Shown piece after piece: positions 1 through 12,304 of a stretch of DNA of 64,000 nt. Made by a program: the position numbers and the translations under genes. The notes below the pieces were generated by a model that was not told where the DNA came from, did no database searches, and saw only the letters and a list, made by a program, of their open reading frames with translations. Within the stretch, counting starts at the first letter, position 1, and every line of letters starts with the position of its first letter. The DNA is from Serripes groenlandicus (Eukaryota; Mollusca; Bivalvia; Cardiida; Cardiidae): the NCBI GenBank assembly GCA_031761405.1, contig JASEVX010000005.1, forward strand, positions 4,149,391 through 4,213,390, read 5' to 3'.

Positions 1-540
1 GTGCAGACAGACAGACAGACGTGCAGACGTGCAGACAGACAGGCCGAAAACTATATGCCCCCCGAATCGGAGATTCCGGGGGGGCATAAAAATACAGCTT
101 TTACAGTGTTAACAAGATTTCCCTTCAATTTGGCCTAGTGACCTAGTTTCTGACCGAATATTACTATTATTCGAACTTGACCTAGATAATTTTAAGACAA
201 ACATTCTTTTTTGACCCCACTTGACCCTGGTGTTCGAACTTGACTTACATATCATCAAGACAAACATTCTGAGAAAGTTTCAACATGCTCAATTTGAAAA
301 TGTGGCCTCCAGAGTGTTAACAAGATTTCCCTTCAATTTGACCTAGTGACCTAGTTTTTGACCTCATATGGCCCAGTTTCGAACTTGTCCAAGCTTTGAT
401 GGAGATGAATGTTCTGATAAACTTTTATGAAGATCAGATGCAAAATGTAGCTGTAGAATGTAAACAAGGGCAAATGTTGACGAAATGTGATCACAATTTA
501 GCTCACCTTGCACTTCGTGCACAGGTGAGCTAAAAATGCA
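1..540. repeat. Interspersed repeat block with two hairpins
   Basis: The block opens with a GACA-type simple repeat (1-42). A hairpin follows at 54-87, with arms tatgcccccc and ggggggcata. Then come diverged direct repeats: the phrase gtgttaacaagatttccctt recurs near 106 and 317, and 'cgaacttgac' three times. It closes with a second hairpin at 498-533 (ttagctcacc paired with ggtgagctaa). The same terminal hairpin recurs near 19025-19057. These look like ends of old dispersed elements. No coding sequence is supported. Confidence 0.6.
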
Positions 541-1289
541 GAAAAAGTTCTGATTGAGTATCCATGTACAAATGTTTTGTAGAATTTTACTTTTTAAAAC
601 TTCACTGACTAATCGGCAAAAAGTGCAAACCAAGATAAAATTGCACAAACGCCAAGTTAATCAGGATCTTATATGGTTCAGGCCTTTTTGAAGGGATTTT
701 TGGAAGGGAAATTTGGCCCCATTCCCCAGCCTAAATCTTTCAAAAACTTTTAGATGCAAACTTCCCTAGTACAAGAATGTAAATAAGAAATTGATCAATG
801 TCTTGTATTTCCACAATGTTTTCAAAAATCTGTCTGCTGCATCAAAGAAAAGGATTAACAATGATGTTAATTTTCTAATAAATTAAATCTTCTGTCTGCA
901 TGCATGAAAAACTCCTATTATCTTATTGAAATTAATACCCAAATTTAGCAGTTTACAAAGCAAAATTTCTTTCTTATAATAACCAGACACCCACGCCAAA
1001 ACCTAAAACAAGAGGGCCATGATGTCCTTGAAACGCTCACCTGATTTATGCAATGTGATTCGGCATGTTAACCACAATAACTCATTTTGCTGTCAGATAA
1101 GCTAATACAAGAGGCAAATAATCCAACCCTTTGTTTTCTGTATTTTGTCACATTAATATGACTTAAAAGGTCACGAAAGAAATGTTTATGTACCAATTAA
1201 TATTTCAAATCAGACATTTTTTTTCTAAGGAAATAATTTGATTGCTATGTTATTCAACTAATCAATATGGCTTAAACAAATTATGTAGA
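541..1289. other. AT-rich stretch without recognisable gene
   Basis: I see no coding sequence. A short phrase near 1005-1045 (acaagagggccatgatg, then cgctcacctg) recurs in diverged form at 17933-17972, so it is a piece of a dispersed repeat. Confidence 0.5.
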
Positions 1290-1486
1290 GTTTCACTGAA
1301 GGAACATTACTATTAAATAACCTTGAAATCAGACAAGATCTTTCATGAGAAACTTAAAGGAAAGGAATTTTAATACTTAGTCATTTAAGTTTCACTGAAG
1401 GAACATTACTATTAAATAACCTTGAAATCAGACAAGATCTTTCATGAGAAACTTAAAGGAAAGGAATTTTAATACTTAGTCATTTT
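1290..1486. repeat. Tandem duplication, 99-bp unit
   Basis: Two nearly exact copies of a 99-bp unit beginning tttcactgaaggaaca follow each other (starts at 1290 and 1389). The high identity points to a recent local duplication. No coding sense. Confidence 0.85.
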
Positions 1487-1734
1487 CCCCATATTCTATT
1501 GCTGCATCTCCCCAATGTTGTTCAACCAATAAATATTGCTAGAGTGATTATTGTAGAGGGTCACCCTAAGGAACAAAATTATCTTGGGAACAGACAAGCA
1601 GATTCAGAGGAAAAGATTTTTGGGCATTTCCCCTTTTATTTCTGATGCCGCAGCAACCAAAGATTTGCATATAATTGAAATCTTTGTACAACTTGAAAGA
1701 GGAGTACCAAAGGAAGGTTCATGTCAAGTGAGGT

Positions 1735-2045
1735 TGATATTGGTTGAGTGGTTTAGATTGATTGATTGGGGGTTTACACCGTTTTCAGCAATTTTTCAGT
1801 CATATCACGGCGGCCAGTTCATCTACTCATGTGTTTCCTTGCTTCCCCACACAAGTAATCCACATAACAATCTTCCCAAGCAACTGGCTGCTGTTCTACA
1901 TAGACTGTTTGCCCATTGGTGGAAGACAGATGACGCTTGTCCCATGGACTTTTATTAAATGTCAGAAAGAATGTTGGCCTAGCAGGGATTCGAACTCACA
2001 ACCCCTAGATTGACAGCCTGCGTCGCTACCTACTGGGCTACAGAT
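1735..2045 (-). mobile_element. tRNA-derived SINE (minus strand)
   Basis: Read on the minus strand this starts with a tRNA-like head with box A (tagcccagtaggtagcg) and box B (ggttgtgagttcgaatccc). The body contains 'aacattctttctgacatt' and 'ccaccaatgggc'. The 3' part is shared by all SINEs of this group here (ggccgccgtgatatgactg, then a gtaaaccccc stretch) and it ends in an (aatc)n tail. Related copies lie at 3135, 23333, 30126, 41245 and 42335. Confidence 0.85.
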
Positions 2046-2441
2046 TTTACTATAATAGAAAAATGTGAAAATTCTTCTATACACGTATTTTTCCCAAAAG
2101 TATGAATGGGTCCCATACCATTGAAATTATAAAAAGAATTCATGATATTGTGAATTACTGAAAAGTGTATTGCCTTGTTTTAAAATTTGCTGTATTAAAA
2201 TGAATGGTAAACAGCCAAATGTTCAAGACAATATTTACTTTTACTGAATCAAGTAATTTCAGCACATAATCATGACTACGGTTTGACATTAGAATGTATC
2301 CTAGCAAAATAGTTCCAGTCGGAATTTGCGAAAATCTCCACAAAAATACCATTAACATCCTTTATTTTGGATTCTTTGCAGCCAGGTGAATGATTTACCA
2401 ATCACAAATGTTAATAAATATTAACCTGAAAAAGGTAGCAC

Positions 2442-2625
2442 TTAACCCTTTCCCACATACAGACGCTTTCTGATGCCTCTGCTGGAGGAAACTTTTGAAA
2501 ATATTGTGGGAAAAGGTGAAATTGCTCATAAAGAGCAATTTCACCTTTTGCCTCAATGTTTTCAATTTAATATGATTATTGTACTTTCTTTTATGGAGAT
2601 TTTCGATGTTTTAATGTTAATATTC
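2442..2625. mobile_element. Hairpin MITE, left part
   Basis: Begins with ttaaccctttcccacatac, the terminal repeat of a family seen throughout the window. The central palindrome follows, with gaaattgctcataaagagca at its heart. The right terminus (gtatgtgggaaagggttaa in better copies) is not recognisable. Non-coding. Confidence 0.65.
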
Positions 2626-2639
2626 TCAAATCTCTCATC

Positions 2640-3134
2640 AACACATGACTATTCGTTTCTTTTTAGTCATCACGGGGGAAATTGCAGATTATATTCGACA
2701 ACCCCACCCTCCACTTTCGGTTTTGAAATATTTTGCAATACAAAATTACATTCAGCATCGAAATGTTTCAATATATTTCTCTATACCCTATAAATAATGT
2801 TAGTATTAAAATAACTGATTTTACCTGCAACATAACAGATACTAAGAAGAAATAGCTGTGTCTTATTTCGGCCGTTCCGCCATTAAATGTGTGGAATCCC
2901 AAAAGGACGTTGGCAAACCTTACAGGTCACTTTTTAAACGTTGATACACATCACAGCGCATTTTAATTTATGCAATGAAGTGGGAGTGGAAATAATAACT
3001 GACATGTGTCGCGTCTGTTCACAAACATTACAGGTCAGTTTAAGTTTAGCAATGAAGTTGGAGGAGTGGCAATTATAAATCGACACGTGAATATAAAAAA
3101 AAAAGTCTTTACTTCCTAGTTTTAGACGTTAGAT
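2640..3134. other. No feature recognised
   Basis: AT-rich sequence with a diverged duplicated phrase (acattacaggtcagttt and related). No open frame with family-like content and no RNA gene seen. Confidence 0.4.
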
Positions 3135-4017
3135 AGGTTTTGAATGTTCAACGTTCTGTACTGTGTGCGCTCTATCCAGGGGTTGTGAGTCCTAATCCCG
3201 GCTCGGTCAACTTTCTTCCCGACATTTGACAAAAGTGTAAAAGTCAATGCGACATGCGTCATTCGTCGTCCACCAATGGGCTAAGTCCATGCTTACCAAC
3301 CCTCCAGATTCAATCGTGAGTCTCACGATTTGAAGGGCGTAACCCCACTCCCACGATCGTGAGGGAGAAACTCACGATTTTCGAAAATTCGAAAATTTAA
3401 AAAAAAAAAAAAAAAAAAAAATTTTTTTTTTCTTTTTTTAAAATCAAATCATGAGGATAAATGTACTGAAAATAACTACAATCATTTTCTAACATCAACT
3501 TTTTAACATATTGTCACTGATAAAATGCCCTTTCTTTCAACAAGTTCAAAACAATGTGTGTAGCTCAACTAAATGATTAATACATGTATGTATATTTCTT
3601 CTCCATGTGTCTTTATTCCATTGGTACCTGTGTTTTTCATCCAAAAGTATGTCTATAAATTAAAATGTTGTTAATATATATTAAATATTGAAAGTATTGT
3701 ACATGTATCCCTGCATAGTTATCTAAATTCCGTTCTATTGTGAACATTTCTACTGTTAAATTCATGGCGCTGAAAATCTCCCCCTTCAAACCCCAATCCC
3801 CCACTTTGAGATTATGAAACTCCCCCTTGAGGATGAGAAAAGGTTGGTAAGCATGGCTAAGTCTATGTGGAAAAGCAGCCAGTTGCTTGGGAAGATTGTT
3901 GTGTGGAGTAGACTACTGGTGTGAGAAAACCAGGAAATGCATGAGTAGGTGAACTGGCCGCCGTGATATGACTGAGAAAATGTTAAAAACGGCGTTAAAC
4001 CCCAAACAATAAATCAA
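3135..4017 (+). mobile_element. tRNA-derived SINE interrupted by a hAT-like element
   Basis: The tRNA-like head and 'ggttgtgagtcctaatccc' box B region are at 3135-3215. The SINE body runs to 3287 and resumes at 3856, ending with 'ggccgccgtgatatgactga' and 'ggcgttaaacccc'. The interruption is the element at 3288-3855, so this SINE predates that insertion. Confidence 0.85.
3280..3863. mobile_element. Non-autonomous hAT-like DNA transposon with 8-bp TSD
   Basis: The element proper is 3288-3855 (568 bp). It has 14-bp terminal inverted repeats, CATGCTTACCAACC and its complement, flanked by a perfect 8-bp duplication gctaagtc (3280-3287 and 3856-3863). An 8-bp duplication is the hAT signature. The interior has a long A-run followed by a T-run near 3397-3440 and no transposase frame, so any movement would need a partner. 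Removing it restores the host SINE with one copy of the duplicated octamer. Confidence 0.85.
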
Positions 4018-5016
4018 CTGTGTGCGCTCTAGTCATTTCCTACACCACAGGCGAAATATAAATAAAAAACGTCTTTACTTCCTATGCCTTAGATCAGGGA
4101 CACTATTACATATAGTGTCCCTGCTTAGATTAAGAGATGGCCAGACTTTTTCGACCCCATGACTTTTCGACCCTCGCTGGGCCACTTATACGTATTAGTG
4201 GCCCAGCAAAAAGTAATTATCGATACATTTTGTATAATAATTACGCTCAGATGTGGTAAATTTGATACAGTGTTTTGAAAATGTAAAATAAAATGATTAA
4301 TTTACGGGTGTAAATAGTGGTGTTTTAAATACTTAATTAATACATCTTTTCTTATTGCTTATTGATTATTAATGTCTTCAATTGATTTGTTTATTGCAAA
4401 ATTTGAATAAATACACTTTTTATATTGTACTTGTTACTTGATAAATGAATTGAAAAGAATTATATTAATTTCTCTATTTCAGCGTAATTACATGTGATTA
4501 ACCCTGATACACACAGAGGATAAAAAGATGAAACCATGAACACTATATTACGTACATAATAGCATAGGCCTAATACAGTGTCCCTTGTTCACCAGGTCGT
4601 ATGTATATGTGATAACTGCATACGTTAGCGCGCCTTAGAAGAAAGTTCGCAATGCAGAAAAGCCGTCAACTAGAACCTGTGAGTAGATGACAAACATTAA
4701 GGCCAAGTTTCATATGATATATTCATTTGTGGTCCTTTCACCAGAGTATAAGAGTATATGTGATATTTTCATGCGTGGACGCGCTCAAGAATACATTTTC
4801 CTCATACAGAAAGCCATCAACTAGATAGAACATGTGTATGCTATATATCTATTCAACTGAAGAATAGATTGCCGAGTTTAACATTGACTGCAAAGCAGGT
4901 TCTTATACCTTATATTAATGACTTTAATTTTTCTTTAAACTGATATAAATCACTCTCGATGCTTCATGGATACTCTTTTTACGTCGATTGTGAAACAAGT
5001 TGTTTACAACTTATAT
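4018..5016. other. AT-rich DNA, no gene recognised
   Basis: The sequence around 4090-4205 repeats 'gacactattacatatagtgtcc' and 'gggccacttatacgtattagtggccc' as short palindromes. A piece near 4945-5000 resembles the body of the SINE at 39288. Nothing coding is supported. Confidence 0.4.
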
Positions 5017-5283
5017 ATATGAGCCGCTCCACGAGAAAACAACAGTGTGGGCACTGCGTAAAGCATCGACCCGGATCAGACTAAGCATGCCACACAGGCT
5101 AACCCGGACAGACACTTTTCGCCTCCTGTGGATTTTATGTTTCAAGAATCATAACTCTTTACCTTTATCCGCCTGAGACGAAATGTGTCGGCCCGGATAA
5201 GCCTGCGCGGACTGCGCAGGCTGATCTCGGTCGATACATTACGCAAAGTCCATAATGTTGGTTTTCTCGCTGAACTCTCATAT
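5017..5283. mobile_element. Palindromic MITE with 4-bp TSD, copy 1
   Basis: The element is 5021-5279. Its long terminal inverted repeats start gagccgctccacgagaaaac on the left and mirror this on the right, and it is flanked by atat on both sides. The interior repeats 'gcctgcgcggactgcgcagg' palindromes. The same family occurs at 36441 and 43045, each flanked by a 4-bp duplication. No coding capacity. Confidence 0.85.
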
Positions 5284-6254
5284 TCATTTAAATAAGTCAA
5301 AAGTCCGCCCACCGTGTTTTCATGATGGGTGAAACACGGCTTTGTTATCGAAATTTCCTTTGTTTCAAAACACAACAAGTGTTCGTTATGAACCCGAAGA
5401 GATTTAGGGGAGCATATACTTCAGGTCCGGTGACTGTATTGTTTGAGCGGTTGTTTGACCGTACGGAAGTCCGTCCGTCCTGTTTAAGAATGCGAGATGC
5501 ATTGTTTGAGATTTTTCTATAATCTCAAGATTGTACAGATCGCAAGTGCGACCACACTGTATGCTTGAAGGCTTGTACAACTCACAATTACGACCACATA
5601 TGTATGTACAAGACAAACGTTTGACGCAAGGCGTCAAAGAGAAGCCGCAATATTTCGTTGCACATGTGTGTTTTAAGTGAATGATTATTAGTTAAACTGA
5701 TCATGGAAATTGACTTATATAATTTTAAGTGAATGATTAATAGTTAAACTGATCATGGAAATTGACTTATATAATACTAAAGATAAATAGACAAGAGGTT
5801 ATGATAAATTTCAATTTCTACCAAAAACTATTCTTGTTGAACACACACCCTGTTATGATTATGTTTTGTCAAATAATGCTGACACAGAACATCTGTTTTT
5901 GGTTTAACCATTTCCCATATTAACAAATCTGCAGCAGATGACCTAAGTTATCAAATACAACATATAAAACGTCTCTATAAATGATCGTATGATAATTGAA
6001 AAGTGTTGAAATTATTGTGACAAATGCAGATATTGCTCAATATGAGCAATTTCTCCTTTTGCCACAACGATTTTAATGATGTTTAACTTGACAGACTTTG
6101 AAATAATCAAGTGCAAAACATAGAAAACTCCAAAAATGATAGTTAGAGTTTAAATTGTTGTGGCAAATGGAGCAGTTGAAAATCAAAGCTGTCGGATTAC
6201 AAAAGCACAATCTCGAATGGACGACAATAATGTGACAACAAGGATACTGCGACG
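5284..6254. other. Repeat-derived DNA with small tandem duplication
   Basis: A 58-bp unit (taagtgaatgattattagtt...) is duplicated at about 5671-5785. Near 5520-5640 are diverged units like those of the minisatellite at 8440. A decayed hairpin MITE spans roughly 5905-6180. No gene seen. Confidence 0.5.
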
Positions 6255-6896
6255 TTGGTTCTCTCTTGTCTCTACTCTCAGGACACCGCACGAATAATGA
6301 AACAAGCCACCGAGTTGTCGCGAGAACAGCGTCAAATTCACTTGAATATTTCTTCTCCTCGTGTAAAAGTACGGGAAACGGAAGTTGTAATGGCTATGTG
6401 AAGTGCTCTCTGGTTGGTCGATATTTGGTCGTGTCCGGATTTTTAGCCAATCAGCGATCAGGTAATAGAAAACCATTTTTTTTTGTGTCGATATATTTAG
6501 TTTTGACGTGTCTGTGTTTTCCGCGGAAAAGGTACCCATTACGGCAACTCAAATATTAAGAAAACGAAGAGACGGATCAAACATCGGGACGATCATTCGA
6601 TGTAGCAATTGATTGGCACAACGCACACCGAGTGGTTTCTAAATTCGAAAAACTGTGGGAGGAGATAGTTTTCGCAGGAAAAGCGCTTTTCTCCCGTTTC
6701 CATAGCAATGGTGATTTCTATGGCGACCATACTACAAAAGGAACAACTAGAGCCTAGACCATACATCCCTACCAAGTTTGGTCGAAATCCGTTGAATAGT
6801 TTTGGCGCTACGCTTGCCACAAACAAACATTTTACAAACAAACTTAACGGACAGAAACGAAGACCGACTTTAAGGGTCTCTAGAAGAGAGAACCAA
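6255..6896. mobile_element. Element bounded by 13-bp inverted repeats (tentative)
   Basis: TTGGTTCTCTCTT at 6255-6267 is exactly complementary to 6884-6896. The interior contains a phrase typical of dispersed repeat tails (ccaagtttggtcgaaatccg). I see no flanking duplication, so the boundaries or class may be wrong. No transposase. Confidence 0.45.
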
Positions 6897-7023
6897 TAAT
6901 GTGGGCACGTCTACAATGTTCGTACAGTCAGCATTAATCTTAAAGCGGCCAATCTTTCACTGGTAAGTTTTTCAATGAAACAATAAATGTAAAATTCAAT
7001 GGGTGGGTAAAGTCCTTATTTTG

Positions 7024-7323
7024 TTAACCATTTCCTTATAACATATGTATTTTGAAGCTGCTGCAGCAAACGACTTTTGAAAACATTGTGACAAAAGGAG
7101 AAATTGCTCACAAGGAATGTATTCATTTGCTACCATGTGTTCTACTTATGTCCATAAATTATACCTTCATTTAGCAAGATGTTCTAAGTTTTGACCGTGA
7201 CATGATTGAAAATTGTTGAAATAGTGTCAAAATCTAATCAACCATAAGAGTTTTGTACACAGTTTTGCCTAGATGGTTTCAAAGTTGTCTGGTGCAGATT
7301 TGCCGTATGTGGGAAAGGGATAA
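7024..7323. mobile_element. Hairpin MITE
   Basis: A diverged copy of the ttaaccctttcccacatac family: left end ttaaccatttccttata, the cacgactt-like motif 'acgacttttgaaaacattgt', and right end 'cgtatgtgggaaagggataa'. A second partial copy follows at about 7675-7870. Neither codes for protein. Confidence 0.65.
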
Positions 7324-7870
7324 TTGTCCAAAACTGTCCATTATGTCTTATTTGCACCCCATTCCGTTTTATCTCAATTATGAGATATATAATATATGGT
7401 ATACCCACCAATTAATTTGGATTAATTCGGAAAATCTATTTCACTTCTGTCCCAAATTTGTCGTGTAAAGGATTTGTACCAGACCATACGAAAAGGGGAA
7501 AAACCTTGCGAGGAAGAGGTCGGTCTGATCATGAATTCATGACGATTCATTACCAAAAACCTACCACACAAAAATGCAAATTGATCTTATTATGCAATTA
7601 ACACTAAAACTATCCAAATGCGGATTTTGTGCTGACGCGGTTGATTTGAGTAAAATCCCTCCCGCGCTATAACGTAGCCATTTCCCATATAGGCTCTCCT
7701 AAATTTTGGTTTTAAAATCTGTGACCTTTTGTGTTTGTGGCAGACGACTTTTGAAAAAAACATCGTGCCTAAAGGAGACATTGCTCAAAATTAGCAGTTT
7801 CTCCTTTTGCCATAATGTTTTCAACTGTTTTCAATGATTATACTTTATAGAATTTCCTAATTTCTGATGT

Positions 7871-8439
7871 TTTTTACACATGTCAAGGTCGTGTTTTTTT
7901 CAATGATAACACTTTATAAAATAGACTATAGATGAATGCATGGTTTAATTGAGATCGGTTTTAAACGCGTTGGTTGATTTAGCTTTAGTCAAAAATCTAA
8001 ATTGAAAAGTTTGGTGAATACGGGCCCGTGGCTTCTTCATCTAATAACTGCGTAATATATCATAGCATGTAAGGAACCAGATTACATTTAGCGCGAACCT
8101 CTTGTTTAATGGTTGCCGGTTTAACATACTATCGAACTAATAAAGCGTATGAGGCAGGTAACCAATTCAGTTTTACTGTTTATACTAGATACAGTATGAA
8201 TTTCGCATGAATAACAATGTACATACATTCAATTTATATACTGGCCTTTGTCTTTTATTTTTAATTTGTAAAACTCACACATGTATATAGAGTGTAAAAG
8301 GGGTGTTTTAAAAGTCATTACCTTAAATTAATGTACTTAGTAAGGACAAAGAGAAATCCCGATATGTGGTCACGCTGGCAGGTCTAAATATTCTCCTTGT
8401 CCGAAATCTCTAAGCATCCCTACAGGAAGCCGCCTCTTG
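7871..8439. other. No feature recognised
   Basis: AT-rich sequence between repeats. No convincing exon, RNA gene or transposon end. Confidence 0.35.
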
Positions 8440-8795
8440 GCGGCTTCCAATAATACGCAATTATTTCCACAGCGCATGCTTATACAATACGCAATTCCGG
8501 CCTGATTGCTCGTATGTTTACTACGCAATCACGAGCACATCGTATGCTTGAACAATTCCCTTTAACGTCAACATTTTACAATACGCAATTTAGACCACAA
8601 TATACGCTCGAATAAAACGCAATTACGACGACACTTCACGCTTGTAAAATACGCAATTAACCCCACATTGAATGCTTGTACAATATGCAATTACGAGCAC
8701 ATTGTATGCTTGAACATTTTGCTATAACGACAAAACTGCACGATTTTACAATACGCAATTAAAACCACAATATACGTTTGAACAAAACGCACGGA
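8440..8795. repeat. Degenerate minisatellite, ~35-45 bp unit
   Basis: About nine variable copies of a unit of the form 'acaatacgcaattacgacc' followed by 'acattgtatgcttg'. The copies are diverged from one another, so the array is old. Related single units occur near 5530-5620. Confidence 0.75.
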
Positions 8796-9009
8796 GGTGA
8801 TCATTCATTCTGACATTCTGTATGTTTTCAGCCATGATGAATGAAGAAACATAAAAAAGAAAATACAACCGACATGAATGACATATTTAGAGTATATGCT
8901 CTCGAATAAAACCTTGTCTTATTTAATTCCAACAAAGTATTTCTGGTTATTTTGTTTGTTTATTTTAACGACGCTTTCAACATGCTTTCATTTATATTAC
9001 TACCATTGT

Positions 9010-10475
9010 TAAAGTAGTTGGCATAACCCGGTCGGGGATCGCACCCGGAACCTCATGCATCCGATGAAAGCGCTCTACTATTACACCACTGAGATTGTAC
9101 AACTGGTATCTCGCATCCGATGGAGGTGCTGTACCACGACACCACTGAGATGGTACAACTGGTATGATGCCACGCTCAACACCGTCTGTTTTAGCTATGA
9201 GTTGTCTAGCCATTATGCCATTAGAATGTTATATTGATAAAAGGAAATTAATCCTTTTCGGTCAGCTTTGTAGGTTAGATACACTACCACTACACCACTG
9301 AGATGGTACAACTTGTATATCGCATCCGATGGAGGCTCTACCACTACACCACTGAGATGGTACAACTTGTATATCGCATCCGATGAATGCGCTCTACCAC
9401 TACACCACTGAGATGGTACAACTGGTATCTCGCATCCGATGAATGCGCTCTACCACTACACCACTGGAGGTGGTTCAACTGGTATCTGGCATCCGATGAA
9501 GGCGCTATACGTCTTCACCACTGAGATGGTACAACTTGTATATCGCATCCGATGAATGCGCTCTACCACTACACCACTGGAGGTGGTTCAACTGGTATCT
9601 GGCATCCGATGAAGGCGCTATACGTCTTCACCACTGAGATGGTACAACTAGTATCTCGCATCCGATGAAGGCGCTCTACCACTACACCACTGAGATGGTA
9701 CAACTGGTATCTCGCATCCGATGAAGGCGCTCTACCACTACACAACTGGGATGGTACAACTTGTATAAAGGCGCTCTACCACTACACCACTGAGATGGTA
9801 CAACTGGTATCTCGCATCCGATGAAGGCGTTCTACCACTACACAACTGGAATGGTATAACTGGTATCTCGCATCCGATGGAGGCTCTACCTCTACACCAC
9901 TGAGATGTACAACTGGTATCTCGCATCCGATGGAGGCTCTACCACTTCACCATTGAGAGGGTACAACTGGTATCTCGCATCCGATGAAGGCGTTCTACCA
10001 CTACACCACTGAGATGGTACAACTGGTATCTCGCATCCGATGGAGGCTCTACCACTACACCACTGAGAGGGTACAACTGGTATCTCGCATACGATGAAGG
10101 CGCTCTACCACTACACCACTGATATGGTACAACTGGTATCTCGCATCCGATGAAGGCGCTCTACCACTACACCACTGAGATGGTATAACGGTAATCTCGC
10201 ATCCGATGAAGATGCACTACTACATCACTGAGATGGTACAACTGGTATCTCGCATCCGATGAAGACGCACTACCACTACACCACTGAGATGGTATAACGG
10301 TAATCTCGCATCCGATGAAGATGCACTACTACATCACTGAGATGGTACAACTGGTATCTCGCATCCGATGAATGCGCTCTACCACTACACCACTGGAGGT
10401 GGTTCAACTGGTATCTGGCATCCGATGAAGGCGCTATACGTCTTCACCACTGAGATGGTACAACTGGTATCATCA
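9010..10475. repeat. Minisatellite of ~56-bp units derived from a tRNA-like head
   Basis: About 26 copies of a 54-57 bp unit containing 'gagatggtacaactggta', 'tctcgcatccgatgaagg' and 'cgctctaccactacaccact'. The array begins next to a fuller tRNA-like sequence on the minus strand (9018-9095, with box B-like gggtgcgatcccc). Read on the minus strand each unit contains a box A-like tggtgtagtggtagagcg. Some blocks of several units repeat as a group (for example 9400-9520 and 9550-9640). Confidence 0.85.
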
Positions 10476-10598
10476 CACTTGTTCATAACAAGTCATACAA
10501 TATATTTTGCTAATTATTGATACATGAAGAGCGAATAATGTCGATCAGGATTACACTGCATGAATATGCAGGTTCATTATGTTCTAAATTATTCGGAA

Positions 10599-10988
10599 AT
10601 ATTGTAACGTGCCGGGCTTAAGACGCAGAAGATCCCTTCAGCGAAAAGTATACTCAACCCTGAAGGGGTCCACTTGCCTTATATATCTAACCCTAAGACC
10701 ATCACTTCGAACCGGTGATGCTAATTTGCATATTCGTTACAATACTTCCCACTCCGAGAAGACTCGTCCCGAGTCTTGGCCTGGGAAATCCATGGGTAAG
10801 GCAACTCCAATATGGCAGTTGTCCTCATCCCACCGCTGCCACCAATGTAACGTGCCGGGCTAAAGACGCAGAAGATCCCTTCAGCGAAAAGTATACTCGA
10901 CCCTGAAGGGGTCCACTTGCCTTATATATCTAACCCTAAGACCATCACTTCGAACCGGTGATGCTAATTTGCATATTCGTTACAATAT
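10599..10988 (-). mobile_element. TRIM: miniature LTR retrotransposon
   Basis: Two 139-bp direct repeats (10603-10741 and 10846-10984) both start TGTAACG and end CGTTACA. They differ at about two positions and are flanked by atat on each side. Read on the minus strand, TGGCAGCGGTGGGA follows the 5' LTR almost directly, as a tRNA primer site would. A purine run GGAGTGGGAAG precedes the 3' LTR, as a polypurine tract would. The 104-bp interior has no gag or pol, so the element is non-autonomous. The near-identical LTRs indicate a fairly recent insertion. Confidence 0.85.
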
Positions 10989-12300
10989 TATATAAAGTCG
11001 TGTTGTACGACTTGTCTTATGATGAAGCAAGATGAACAAGTTAAAGGACAACAAAGTAAAGATGAAAATGTGCATGCTATCTGCAAATTAAAAGAATTTT
11101 TTCTTCTGTTGCTGTTTTTTACATCCCTGGATATCATCTTAAAATATTGCTGCAGGTGTTCTTCTTTATGCTACAGAGAGAACGAGATACTCATCTCCCT
11201 CTTCAAATATTGCAAGGTAAACAGTGTCAAGCTTCGCTTTAACTTTTTTAGCACCAAAGGCAATATTGAGTTTTTTGTAAACAATACAGATTCAGGCGAG
11301 TCGAAAAGAGCTATTAGTTAAGCTAATGGACTCTTCGCATATGGTGTTTTATATACATTTAACATATACGCGTCCTCCACTTACCAGTACGGTATAAAAA
11401 CTGCTATAAAAAGAGAGTTTAAACACTGAATTAGTAAGAGAACACAAAAGTGCGACAGGATAAATCATGGTGTAAAAAATCTATAATGAAACAAATCAGA
11501 TTTGAATCATTTATTTAAACAATTGTCGTTCGGGCAGACGACAGAAGTGTGTGACGTCATTTACACGATAGAGGTAATAGAAGTATGTGACGTGATTTAC
11601 ACGATAGAGGTAATAGAAAAAAGCATACAAATATGGGTAGGAGGCCCATTTGTTGTGAATTATCTACTTCAGTACTGAGCAAGCGTTACAAAAAGTGTAA
11701 TTTGAAAAAATAAAAATTTGGATAGTAAGATGTATGAAAACTTCCCAATGAGGGAAGAATTTTGCTCTATTTTTAGACTCGTGGTCTATTTATAGATGTA
11801 CTTTAAAATGTTGTGATTTTGCCAGATAACAGCTTTATTTTGTCTGTCATCTGGCAATCTAGGATATATGTCTCCAGTGCCTTAAACAGGAAGTCTGGAG
11901 TGCTTTGAATGGGAAAAGAATGTCATGTATTGACATTTGCATACCAGACCCCTATATTACATTTGATAGTTTTATCTTTGCTTCCCTGTGCACCCTACAA
12001 TGTAACAGAAATTCGTACATTTCACTTTGGGCATATAAAGGAGAACCACCAAATTGTATTGACCAATGTTCCCTGGCAATAAGTTATTATTCAGTCTAAA
12101 GCGCGTCATACACTTATCAACGATTTGGTTGGTTGCATAACAGTGTGGGGTCTCGGAATGATTCCTTGCTGAGGGATAGACTGCTTATGTTGATGTTCTG
12201 CAAGCCTTTTTGTAATTTTCAGGTTGTTATTGCTTTTTATGACAGAATATATTTCGGTTATTGCCAGGGGAATGTTTCCACACACAGAGCCCTTCAGTTC
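10989..12300. other. No gene recognised
   Basis: A 39-bp unit (gtgtgacgtcatttacacga...) is duplicated at about 11546-11622. The open stretch at 11019-11321 has no family features I recognise. No transposon ends or RNA genes seen. Confidence 0.4.
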
Positions 12301-12304
12301 GTTC

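Noticed and set aside
8440..10475. Regular repeats that might suggest a CRISPR array
   Set aside because: Units are contiguous with no unique spacers and the context is animal DNA; these are minisatellites. The same holds for 26150-27597 and 38290-39287.
10609..10906. Open frames in the TRIM
   Set aside because: They run across LTR and interior without gag or pol motifs, and the element is too short to code.
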